Made by a program: the position numbers and the translations under genes. Of a stretch of DNA of 64,000 nucleotides, positions 1-9,022 are shown piece by piece. The first letter of the stretch is position 1; each line of letters starts with the position of its first letter. Below the pieces are notes generated by a model. That model saw only the letters and a list, made by a program, of their open reading frames with translations. It did no database searches and was not told where the DNA came from. The stretch is from Dasypus novemcinctus (Eukaryota; Chordata; Mammalia; Cingulata; Dasypodidae): positions 5,518,001 through 5,582,000 of the forward strand of contig NC_080677.1 in NCBI RefSeq assembly GCF_030445035.2, written 5' to 3'.

Positions 1-74
1 GGAGTTCTGCCCCTTGTGGCGTTTCTGCCAGCTTCACATTTACACAGTGTGAGGTCGAGGTAGGTATGACTACC

Positions 75-287
75 TTTTTTTTTTTTTTTTTTCACCCTTT
101 TTTTTTTTATTGACTTTGTAATAATATTACATTAAAAATATATATGTGAGGTCCCATTCAACCCCACCCCCCCACCCCCCCTCTCCCCCCCCAACAACAC
201 TCGTTCCCATCATCATGACACATCCATTGGATTGGGTAAGTACATCTTTGGGCACCTCTGCACCTCATAGACAATGGTCCACATTTT
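75..287 (-). mobile_element. Xenarthran L1-like LINE 3' end, 5'-truncated
   Basis: On the minus strand this reads as a LINE 3' UTR ending in a G-rich tract (C-rich on plus at 161-192) and then a long A tail (T runs at 75-92 and 98-108). The body matches the copies at 7370-7753 and 57257-57533 almost word for word, so it is an interspersed repeat. Sequence stops matching near 287, consistent with 5' truncation during insertion. The L1 assignment rests on the polypurine tract plus poly(A) structure known for mammalian L1 3' UTRs. Confidence 0.8.
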
Positions 288-559
288 TTGAGACCTACAA
301 AAATTCTCAGCGATCGGGTGCCAGGCAAATTAGTTCTGTGGTATAGTCAGCAATCCCCACCTAGGAAATTCCACAATGGTATGAAAGGAAATAGTTTTGC
401 TCTCAGAAGAAAGCGGTTTCAAGACACGAATGAGTCATGGGCCGGCTCTTTCTCTCCTGCTCTTCTTCATAAGCTCACGTCGGCAGCGGAGGCCCTCAGC
501 CTCCCCTGGAGGTCGCTCGGGACCGGGGGCTCACAGACCTGAAGCTGCCCTTGACCCTC

Positions 560-1060
560 CCCTCCTTTCCCCTTAGTCAGTACCACAGGTACTTCTCCTT
601 CGGGGAAAATCGCTCATTCGCGTTTTCCTTCTGGGCACTCACTCAAACCCTTCCCCGCAGCCTGCCCTGTGCCCTGCCCTGGGGACGCCTCAGTCACTCC
701 TGCCGTTCTGGCGCTCGGGCGTGGCTCTGGCTGGCCCAGCCTGCCCGCTCTTCCCACGGTGCTCATGTGGCTGCAGAGCCACGTGGCTCACGTGACCCAG
801 AGAGGCCTCCCTGCCCACCCACCCACAGTTTCACCAGCCCCTCCGCCTGAATCCTCTCCACCGCATCACCCTGATTTTTACGTTAGGGTGCTTAACATTC
901 CCTGAAATTATACTCTTCATTTCCTCCCTTCTTAATTGTGTCTCCCCCACTAGTATACGGGTTCCTTTAGAAAAAGCCTCATATCTATCCTGTTCCTTTA
1001 CTGTATTTTTAGCATCTAGAAGAGCATCTGGGACATAAAAAGAAGAGAAAAAATTTAAGA
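560..1060 (+). mobile_element. L2 LINE 3' fragment
   Basis: The stretch near 890-960 (cctgaaattatactcttcat, then ctcccccactag) and the closing part near 1005-1040 (gcatctgggacat) resemble the conserved L2 3' end in the plus orientation. It is strongly diverged, as expected for this ancient family. Its 3' end runs directly into the microsatellite at 1061. The 5' limit is uncertain. Confidence 0.6.
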
Positions 1061-1197
1061 AAATGTATGTATGTATGTATGTATGGATGGATGGATGGAT
1101 GGATGGATGGATGGGTGGATGGATGGATGGAAGGAGGGATGGGTGGATGGATGGGTGGATGGATGGATGGAGGGAGGGATGGTGGATGGATGGATGA
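1061..1197 (+). repeat. (ATGT)n/(GGAT)n tetranucleotide microsatellite
   Basis: Starts as four to five atgt units and changes to a long run of ggat units with gggt, ggag and agga interruptions. All frames through it stay open only because a 4-bp repeat without stops is being read, giving WMDG-type or HPSI-type strings. It seeds at the 3' end of the L2 fossil. Confidence 0.95.
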
Positions 1198-1321
1198 TGT
1201 TCACCACAGCTTTCCACATCTTTGATCTTGACCTTTGCAATAGCATCTGGATTCTTTCCTTTAAATGTGTCTTATGCAACAGCCTGGCTAAATTTCCTAG
1301 AATACTGATTCCCTATTTTTA

Positions 1322-2752
1322 AGTTTTAAGATTTATCTATCCCCCCTCTTTCCCCTTTGTCTGCTCTCTGTGTCCATTTACTGTGTGTTCTTCTGTGTCT
1401 GCTTGGCTTCTCTTTAGGTGGCATTGGGAACTGATCCTGGGACCTTCTGGAGTGGGAGAGACGTGCTCAATCTCTTGCACTACCTTACCTCCCTGGTCTG
1501 CTGCATCTCTTGTTATCTCTCCTCTGTGTCTCTTTTTTGTTGCGGCATCTTGCTGGGCCAGCTCTCTGCTCGGGCCAGTTTGCCATGTGGGCCAGCACTC
1601 CTGTGTGGGCCAGCACTCCTGTGTGGGCCAGCACTCCTGTGTGGGCCAGCACTCCTCCTGTGTGGGCCAGCACTCCTGTGTGGGCCAGCACTCCTGTGTG
1701 GGCCAGCACTCCTCCTGTGTGGGCCAGCACTCCTGTGTGGGCCAGCACTCCTGTGTGGGCCAGCACTCCTGTGTGGGCCAGCACTCCTGTGTGGGCCAGC
1801 ACTCCTGTGGGCCAGCACTCCTGTGTGGGCCAGCACTCCTGTGGGCCAGCACTCCTGTGTGGGCCAGCACTCCTGTGTGGGCCAGCACTCCTCCTGTGTG
1901 GGCCAGCACTCCTGTGTGGGCCAGCACTCCTGTGTGGGCCAGCACTCCTGTGTGGGCCAGCACTCCTCCTGTGTGGGCCAGCACTCCTGTGTGGGCCAGC
2001 ACTCCTGTGTGGGCCAGCACTCCTCCTGTGTGGGCCAGCACTCCTGTGTGGGCCAGCACTCCTCCTGTGTGGGCCAGCACTCCTGTGTGGGCCAGCACTC
2101 CTGTGTGGGCCAGCACTCCTGTGTGGGCCAGCACTCCTGTGTGGGCCAGCACTCCTGTGGGCCAGCACTCCTGTGTGGGCCAGCACTCCTGTGTGGGCCA
2201 GCACTCCTCCTGTGTGGGCCAGCACTCCTGTGGGCCAGCACTCCTGTGTGGGCCAGCACTCCTGTGTGGGCCAGCACTCCTGTGTGGGCCAGCACTCCTG
2301 TGTGGGCCAGCACTCCTGTGTGGGCCAGCACTCCTCCTGTGTGGGCCAGCACTCCTGTGTGGGCCAGCACTCCTGTGTGGGCCAGCACTCCTGTGTGGGC
2401 CAGCACTCCTGTGTGGGCCAGCACTCCTGTGTGGGCCAGCACTCCTCCTGTGTGGGCCAGCACTCCTGTGTGGGCCAGCACTCCTGTGTGGGCCAGCACT
2501 CCTCCTGTGTGGGCCAGCACTCCTGTGTGGGCCAGCACTCCTGTGTGGGCCAGCACTCCTGTGTGGGCCAGCACTCCTGTGTGGGCCAGCACTCCTGTGT
2601 GGGCCAGCACTCCTGTGTGGGCCAGCACTCCGCTCAGGCCAGTTCACCCTGCAGGCCGCTCGCCTTCTCCAGGACGCCCTGGGAATTGAACCCTGCATCT
2701 CCCATATTGTAGACGGGAGCCCAATCACTTGAGCCACATCCACTTCCCCTCA
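1322..2752 (-). mobile_element. DAS-type tRNA-derived SINE with internally expanded minisatellite
   Basis: The outer parts are recognisable armadillo SINE read from its 3' end: a C-rich tail region at 1340-1360, the ctgctctctgtgtccattta block, and two tRNA-like segments. One is near 1418-1445 (gggaactgatcctgggacc) and the other near 2680-2740 (gggaattgaaccctgcatct, followed by cacttgagccacatccactt). The same two-headed arrangement is seen at 11455-11735. The interior has been replaced by the array listed separately. No clear target-site duplication was found, so the ends are approximate. Confidence 0.8.
1584..2631 (-). repeat. 18-bp minisatellite (57 units) inside a SINE
   Basis: I count 57 units of gtgtgggccagcactcct (plus strand). 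Most are 18 bp. Ten carry an extra cct (21 bp) and four lack the first gt (16 bp), giving about 1,048 bp in total. Units are otherwise virtually identical, which indicates recent unequal exchange or replication slippage. Because 18, 21 and most offsets keep frame and no unit contains a stop, long open frames exist on both strands; they are an artefact. Confidence 0.97.
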
Positions 2753-3085
2753 TTTCATTCCTTCTTCCTATTTTGGAATGGAGGACATTCCCACTCAGTA
2801 AAAAAATATTCTTTTAGGAGACAGATAGATTTGGATTCAAAATCTGCTTCCATTATTTATTATACATGACCTCGCCTTTTCCCACACTCTGATGGAATGT
2901 TGCTGAAAAAAGATGAAATAAGAAAACATGCATGAAACCCACAACGACGTGCTAGTTTCCTTACCATCACCTTCCATTTTCTGCAGCTCTTCCTGGGAGT
3001 GCTAGTTCCAGTCCAAGTAGCCCCAATACTTCCCCATTCCTGTGTGAACATTCCGCAGCAATTCTTCCTCAAAATTCAGCAGATT
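2753..3085. other. Unassigned AT-rich sequence
   Basis: I see no gene, repeat family or regulatory motif here that I can support. Short open frames (for example minus 2860-3072) lack recognisable content. Confidence 0.4.
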
Positions 3086-3089
3086 ACAG

Positions 3090-3265
3090 CTTTCATTTCC
3101 CTGGCATTGTTATCCGACTCTCTGCATCTATAGTGTCACTTCTCAACTAAACTTCAACGCCATCAAGGTCAGGAAACTTGTCTTGTATCCCTTTTCTCTT
3201 CAACTTGAACTCCAGAAGGTACTCAATACATGTTTAACATTTTCTTTGATTCATGAATTTCTTCA
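3090..3265 (+). mobile_element. L2 LINE 3' end fragment
   Basis: The order of segments is that of the L2 3' terminus: a part near 3150-3185 (gccatcaaggtcaggaaact), a pyrimidine-rich middle, and a final ggtactcaatacatgttt near 3217-3236. It is highly diverged and the 5' limit is soft. Confidence 0.55.
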
Positions 3266-4210
3266 GTACTTATTGAGCTTGCCAGGGAGAGGGCAAGATC
3301 TATAGGAGAATGTATTTAGGAAAAAAAAAGACAGATTTTTCCTGTGCAGTACTTATAGAGCATGGTACTCTAACTCACGAAACAACAAGATTCTATCCTT
3401 ATTGCTTCCTCCTATATTCTTGGAATCATGCTGATGCTAAGAATGGAACAGTGGATGTAAATATACATTGTTGGTGTCTTATACCCTTACAGACTGGGTC
3501 GTAAGACAGAATCTATAACAAATGAGAGATGAATTTAATTTTACTGTGATTTAGAATAAGGAGAAAGGAAAAGGATGAAGATGATGAATTATGATGGAAT
3601 AAGAAAACATTTCTTTTTGCCTTTTTGGATTAAAGGAAAAAAGATCAGGTTTGCTATGCTAAAGTCCCCTGGATTGGCAATTACCTGGAGGCTTTTCACA
3701 GGTGAATAACCGATTCGCCTGTGCTGAAAGCACTCTGACGTTTCTCACTGGCCTCCCTACGCTTTCTCTCTCCGTTCATTGTGTCCACCTTTAGGCGTTG
3801 TGAAGCTGTTGAATGAGCCTCCTACCTGGGGTGGATCCATCTGCTCGCTCACCTAGCCTAGGAAAGGCAGAAGGCAGAGAAGGCACCTGTGCCCTCTCTT
3901 CCCGCTCTGTTTTGCACATAGGTATAATCATAATTGTTTTGTCAGTGTCCACAAGGAATAGTTAATTGTCTGAAAAGCAAAGTGGATCTGGAAGACTCTG
4001 GAGGCCGCTTTGAAGCCCTGAGATCTAGTCTACAGAGAAACCACTGACCCACCCTCAGCCCCGGGGTGATGGCTCCGAGCCGGGGCCCGAGCGCCCACTT
4101 CGCTCTTCTCCATATGGCACGCTCTTGCACAGGGTGGATTGCATAACCGACCTTATTTGGGTGATTCCATTTCCAGAACAAGTCCCAACCGTGGGAAAGA
4201 AGAGGAAGGA
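3266..4210. other. Unique-looking sequence, nothing recognised
   Basis: The base composition is ordinary, with several short open frames on both strands and no domain or splice pattern. An A-rich patch at 3310-3340 is simple. I cannot assign a gene here. Confidence 0.4.
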
Positions 4211-4214
4211 GGAG

Positions 4215-4395
4215 AGGAGCATTTTTGAGCACCTACTATGTGTCAGGCACTGTGCGTCGGAATAGTAATCCCTGTGACAACCTCGTGACGTGGATTTCTC
4301 TGTGCACACTTTTCACATGTGGAACTTGAGACCCAGAGACTGGAAGAACTGGGTTTTCCACTGCGATACCCAGCCTCCAGAGAAGGCTATCACAG
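4215..4395 (-). mobile_element. MIR SINE fragment
   Basis: Contains the antisense MIR 3' block (tgagcacctactatgtgtca, gcactgtgc) at about 4226-4256. A diverged core follows in which the antisense gaggaaactgagg motif has become gaacttgagacccagagac. The order matches MIR on the minus strand. Confidence 0.7.
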
Positions 4396-4553
4396 CCATG
4401 TGTTTAAAAAAATACAAAAAGCAAAACAGAAATCCCCCAACTGAGAGCAATTCAAGTGCAGCTTGTTCAGACTCTAGAACTGTGGAGTCCAGGAGTGAGT
4501 TTTGTAAGGCAGGGGGCAGAAGAGGGGACTCCTGGCTCTGGAGCTGCTTCTTT

Positions 4554-4926
4554 TTTTTTCATTTATTTATTTATTTTAAATCCCCCCCCCCCCCCCCCCC
4601 CCGTTGTCTGTTCTCTGTGTCTATTTGCTGCGTCTTGTTACTTTGTCCACTTCTGTTGTCAGCGGCACGGGAAGTGTGGGCGGCGCCATTCCTGGGCAGG
4701 CTGCACTTTCTTTCGCGCTGGGCGGCTCTCCTTACGGGGTGCACTCCTTGCGCGTGGGGCTCCCCTACGTGGGGACACCCCTGTGTGGCACAGCACTCCT
4801 TGCACGCATCAGCACTGAGCATGGGCCAGCTCCACACGGGTCAAGGAGGCCCGGGGTTTGAACCGCGGACCTCCCATGTGGTAGCTGGTCGCTGTAACCA
4901 CAGGGCCAAGTCTGTTTCCCTGGTCC
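4554..4926 (-). mobile_element. DAS SINE (armadillo tRNA-Ala-derived), full length
   Basis: Read on the minus strand it begins with a tRNA-like head near 4915-4840, including a B-box-like ggttcaaacccc. It runs through the body shared with 10297-10684 and 45238-45631 and ends in a G/A-rich tail (21 consecutive C on plus at 4582-4602, then tttattta repeats). A 10-bp direct repeat, ctgcttcttt, flanks it at 4544-4553 and 4927-4936. Its high identity to the other copies marks it as young. Confidence 0.93.
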
Positions 4927-4936
4927 CTGCTTCTTT

Positions 4937-5591
4937 CTGCTCTAGTTTCTATCAGAAGCAGCCGGGCACCACCATGGCTTTTCTTTTTTTCAAAGAATTT
5001 CTGGCCCCTTCAAAATCAGGAAGTTCTGGAAATCAGGCAAGAAATCTTAATCTCATGATATTTCCCATCCAAATAGGCACTGAAAGTTCAAAGTTTCCAG
5101 ATAAACATTCAACTTCTTGATGCTTATCTAACCTAAAAGTTTGAGCATTCAGAGGTTCAGTGGATTCCAGACCAGCGAGAGTCAAGATGGTTCCATCTAG
5201 AAGCCGTTAACCCGATGCCGCTATGGTTTCAGGGGCCGGTCGTGAGTCCTCTAACTTCATACTCCGTTGTCCCAGGAACAAATATTGTCCATCGGCAACT
5301 AATAAGAAAAAAAGCTAAAAATCCCATCAGCAGAAGATTGACTTACAATGGGAACAGGGTGTCCTAGATATCTGAATACCCACAGATACAGATCTCTCCC
5401 ACACTGAGACCTACACGAAAACAAGGGCCTCATCCAGTCACGCATCCCCTGTAGAAAAGCTGACCCATGCTACATAAAGCACAGGGATTGATTCACAAAG
5501 GTGTGCCCGTATCTGGCAAAGGAAAAATAAGGCCAACACCGGCGAGGGATGGATAAATGTTCCACCATAAACTGATCTAATGCTCTGTACT
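4937..5591. other. Unassigned sequence
   Basis: No repeat family, RNA gene or coding exon could be supported. It ends at the left copy of the local duplication. Confidence 0.35.
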
Positions 5592-5745
5592 TTTCAAAAC
5601 ACTTTCACTGATATTTTCTAACCTGGTCTTCTTAATCTACCCAAGACAGGCAGAGGAGGGGTAAGCTGGGAGGCGCTGAGGCTCCAGCACATCGACTCCT
5701 CCAGGGACCTATTGGTGGTGACTCAGGTCTGTGGTGAGAATCCAG
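5592..5745. repeat. Local duplication, left copy
   Basis: About 154 bp from tttcaaaacactttcactg to gtgagaatccag is repeated at 6334-6486 in the same orientation with only about ten differences. One is a two-base difference near the start. The spacing is 742 bp. The copies may also share diverged sequence just upstream (gctctgtac versus gctctaccgtgtac). Confidence 0.95.
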
Positions 5746-5909
5746 TTCATGGCTCCCAAGGAGGAGGGTATCGGTTCTGTGTTCTAGTAAGGGAAGGGAA
5801 TTTTTAGGAACAGCAGCAGTGGAAATAGTAGAGTGTGAGGTCATGGGCAGTAAGGTGAGTAAGTCTGGTTCGCAGAAAAAAAAAAACCCTTGAGTTTTGG
5901 AATTAAAGA

Positions 5910-6062
5910 CCTATTTCATTCCTGTTTTGACCTATTACTATTTCTGGGATCTTGAGCAGGTCCCTTACTTCTCTTAGCTTCAGTATTTGTAAAATGGAAG
6001 ATTTTGTGACAATTGAATGAAATAATGTGAGGATATTAAGCATTGCATAAGTGTTATTTAGT
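5910..6062 (+). mobile_element. MIR SINE fragment
   Basis: Follows the MIR consensus order on plus: gatcttgagcaggtccctta, a ctcttagcttcagtatttgt block, taaaatgg, then gaatgaaataatgtgagg and a final gcattgcataagtg. It lies between the two copies of the local duplication. Confidence 0.8.
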
Positions 6063-6333
6063 TCTGTCCCTCTAGAATTTACCAATTCTAAGTAATCACA
6101 TTTCTGGAAGTTCTTACAGTTGGTAAATCACGGCATCTTTACTGTAATACACAGGACAGCTTCTCTTTCATCCTAGAAATTCTGTGGAAGACTCACACTT
6201 TTCCCAAGCTCTGTCTCATTTGTTAACTGGCTGAGGATATGGAGCTAAAAAGATACAGTCCCTTCTTTGACAGAGATCATTATTTACAGTTTCTTTCTTT
6301 CTTTTGCTCTACCGTGTACGGATGGACAAACAC

Positions 6334-6486
6334 TTTCAAAACATTTCACTGATATTTTCTTACCTGGTCTTCTTAATCTACCCAAGACAGGCAGAGGAGG
6401 AGTAAACTGGGAGGCGCTGAGGCTCCAGCACATCGACTCCTCCAGGGACCTATTGGTGGTGACGCAGCTCTGTGGTGAGGATCCAG
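6334..6486. repeat. Local duplication, right copy
   Basis: Same-orientation copy of 5592-5745. The match ends at gtgaggatccag. It is not part of any other repeat I recognise, although a distant MIR-like look (gcgctgaggctccagca) is possible. Confidence 0.95.
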
Positions 6487-7010
6487 GTTTATGTGACCTG
6501 TAAGCTAAAATGGCTTTTAGGTATTAAATAGTTGACAAAAATCTTAAAAGAAGAATAATATTTTGTGACTCTTGAAGACATATGAAATTTAAATTTCAGG
6601 GTTTATAAATAAAATATCTTGGGCATATAGCCATGGTCATCTGTTTACATACTGCTTATGGATGCTTTTGTGCCGTGACTGTGGTGTGGATTAGCTGCTA
6701 CGGAGACCCTTGGGCCTACACTCTTCATGATATGGCCCCTTACAGGACGTTTTCCATCCCCTGGTCTGCACTCCATCCTGTTTGTACTGTGAGAGGGCCC
6801 AGTGCCACTGCTGGCACACGTGCTTTCCCCCTCCTTGCTTTAGGGTTAGTTTGCTCTTCTTTTTCTAGTTACTTCAAGTGGAAGCTTAGGTTATTAATCT
6901 GAGATCCTCTTCTTTTCTGATATAGATGTTTAACATGTAAATTTCTTAGTAAGCCCTCTTGAACTCCATCCCATAAGTTTATTTTTTCTTTCCTGCATTT
7001 TATTTATTTA
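6487..7010. other. Unassigned AT-rich sequence
   Basis: The minor open frame at 6633-6902 has no recognisable domain. No repeat could be named. Confidence 0.3.
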
Positions 7011-7014
7011 TTTT

Positions 7015-7875
7015 AAAACAAATCAATTTTATCAATATCTATTAGCAATTTATCCAAAGTGTACAGTGGTATTTGATATAATCACCTGGTTGTGCATCCA
7101 TCACTTCAATCATTATTAAAGAATTTTCATTATTTCAGTAATAATAATAAACAAAAAACAGACGGACAACAAGAAAATTCCTCACTTCTCAGTCTCTCTG
7201 TTTCCTCTGCTGTACACAGCTGCTATTTCTGGCTATTCTTGCTCAATTATTTATTTTTTTATTAAGCAGTTTGAGATATATTCATGTACCATATAATCTA
7301 ACCAAAGTGTATAATCAATGACTTTTAATATGATCACAATGTTGTGCATATATCATCTCAAAAATTTTATTTTTTATTTTTTATTTTTTTTATTTTTATT
7401 TTTTATTTTTTATTGACTTTGTAATAATATTACATTAAAAATATATATGTGAGGTCCCATTCAACCCCACCCCCCCACCCCTCCTCTCCCCCCCCAACAA
7501 CACTCGTTCCCATCATCATGACACATCCATTGGATTTGGTAAGTACATCTTTGGGCACCTCTGTACCTCATAGACAATGGTTCACATCATGGCCCATACT
7601 CTCCTCCATTCCATCCAGTGGGCCCTGTGAGGATTTACAATGTCCGGTGATTACATCTGAAGCACCATCCAGGGCAGCTCCATGTCCCAAAGACGCCTCC
7701 ACCTCTCATTTCTTCCTGCCTTTCCCCATACCCATCGTCCACCATGTCCACTTTCTCAAAAATTTTAGAACAATTTCATTACTCCAAAAAGAAAGACTCC
7801 ACACACCTTAGCATTCCTTCAACCCTACATAACCATTAATCTAGTTTTATCTTTATAAACTGATATACATTTACA
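7015..7875 (-). mobile_element. L1M 3' end pieces, interrupted
   Basis: Two related blocks (about 7030-7145, and 7250-7369 resuming at 7768) show the antisense 3' end of old mammalian L1: ccaaagtgta, a gttgtgca block, and a segment ending ttcattactccaaaaagaaa. The second block is split by the younger insertion at 7370-7753 and rejoins exactly across a 14-bp target duplication. Confidence 0.7.
7370..7753 (-). mobile_element. Young L1-like 3' end with perfect target-site duplication
   Basis: A 384-bp insertion whose minus-strand 3' end is a (TTTTTA)-rich tail complement at 7370-7413. A G-rich tract follows (C-rich on plus, 7465-7494). The same 14 bases, tctcaaaaatttta, stand at 7356-7369 and 7754-7767. 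This is the classic result of target-primed reverse transcription with 5' truncation. Confidence 0.95.
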
Positions 7876-7879
7876 TTAA

Positions 7880-9022
7880 AAAATTTTTAAATTAAAAAAA
7901 ATGCTTGAGATTACATAAATGTTACATAAAAAATATAGGGGATTCCTATATGCCCCCCTCCCTCCCCTCCCACACTTTCCCACATTAACAACATCCTTCA
8001 TTAATGTGGTACATTTGTTACAACTGATGATCACATATTGGAGCATTGCCACTAAGTGTGGATTATAGTTTACATTGTAGTTTTTGCTCTGTCCTGAAGA
8101 ATTTTTTAAGTTATGACAAAATATCTAATAGCCTGTATCCATCACTACAACGTCATTCAGGACAATTCCAATGTCCCAAAATATGCCCCCATAATACACC
8201 TCTTTTTCTCTCACCCTCCCCTCAGAACGTCCAGTGACCACTGCCTCCACATCAGTGATAGAAGTTCTTTCATTGCTAGGATAACAATAGGTCTATAGTA
8301 GAATAATCATAAGTCTACTCTAGTCCATTGTTCATTCTCCAATCCTGGGATTCTGGGATAGTGATGCCCATTCCACCTCTTACTGAGAGGGGGCTTAGAC
8401 TCCATGGAGCTGATCAATGATACTATTTTGCTTGCAGTTGCAGACTTCCTCTATTCCTTGGGATGGGCATTATAGCAGTTGATATGGTTATGAATTCCAA
8501 AAATAGACATTGGATTATGTATGTAATCTGATCTGTACCTGGACATGATTGAGTTATGATTAGGGCATTGAGTCTCCATCCCTTGGTGGGTGGGGACTCA
8601 CAGATAAAAGGCATGGCAAAGAACAGAATTGAGGGTTTCTCTCGTTGGAGTTTTCATGTTGGAGTTTGACGCTGAAGACTTAAGCTGGAGCCCTTGGAAG
8701 TAAGCTCACAGAGGAAAGAGAAGCCAGCCCCAGGAACAAAGGAATCCAGGAGGCCTGAACACTCATAGCTGTCAGAAGCCATCTTGCTCTGACAAGTGAA
8801 AATAGACTTTGGTGAGAGAAGTAACTTATGCTTTATGGCCTGGTATCTGTAAGCTCCTACCCCAAATAAATACCCTTTGTAAAAACCAACCAATTTCTGG
8901 TATTTTGCATCAGCACTCCTTTGGCTGATTGTCCATCAGCATTTCTATGATAATTGTCTTGGGTGAGTGCAATGAACTGGAGAGTAGGTATTGCAACTCT
9001 GTTGAGATTCAGGGCCCAATTT
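7880..9022 (-). mobile_element. Older copy of the same L1-like 3' end, split by an LTR
   Basis: Segments 7880-8466 and 8933-9022 together match, in reverse complement, the long plus-strand copy at 41553-42998. For example, 8960-9010 corresponds to about 42310-42370. The split at 8467-8932 is a later LTR insertion. A C-rich tract at 7950-7972 is the diverged polypurine tract. Confidence 0.8.
8467..8932 (+). mobile_element. MaLR-like solo LTR, xenarthran family
   Basis: Shares its whole length with 27766-28403: a start near gatatggttatgaattccaa, a body with gatgttggagttt-type text, and an end with a ccccaaataaata signal followed by aaccaatttc and a tttggctgat terminus. The AATAAA near the right end sets the plus orientation. 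Its layout recalls MLT1/MST MaLR LTRs. Terminal TG/CA and target duplication are not clear in this copy. Confidence 0.75.

Noticed and set aside
831-1322. HPSI- and WMDG-rich frames of 74-128 codons
   Set aside because: They translate the tetranucleotide microsatellite.
1584-2631. Regular repeats that could look like a CRISPR array
   Set aside because: Units are head-to-tail without spacers and lie inside a mammalian SINE.
1337-2743. Open frames of 370-468 codons on both strands
   Set aside because: They read an 18-bp repeat with no stop codon in any frame; the product is a monotonous hexapeptide repeat. Not a gene.
4840-4925. tRNA-like sequence (also at 10610-10680 and 45560-45630) as real tRNA genes
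   Set aside because: These are heads of DAS SINEs; only a B-box-like segment is kept and a cloverleaf is not supported.
4290-5120. 276-codon plus frame with a Cys/Leu-rich middle
   Set aside because: Most of it is an antisense read of a DAS SINE and its poly(C) tail, joined to flanking MIR.
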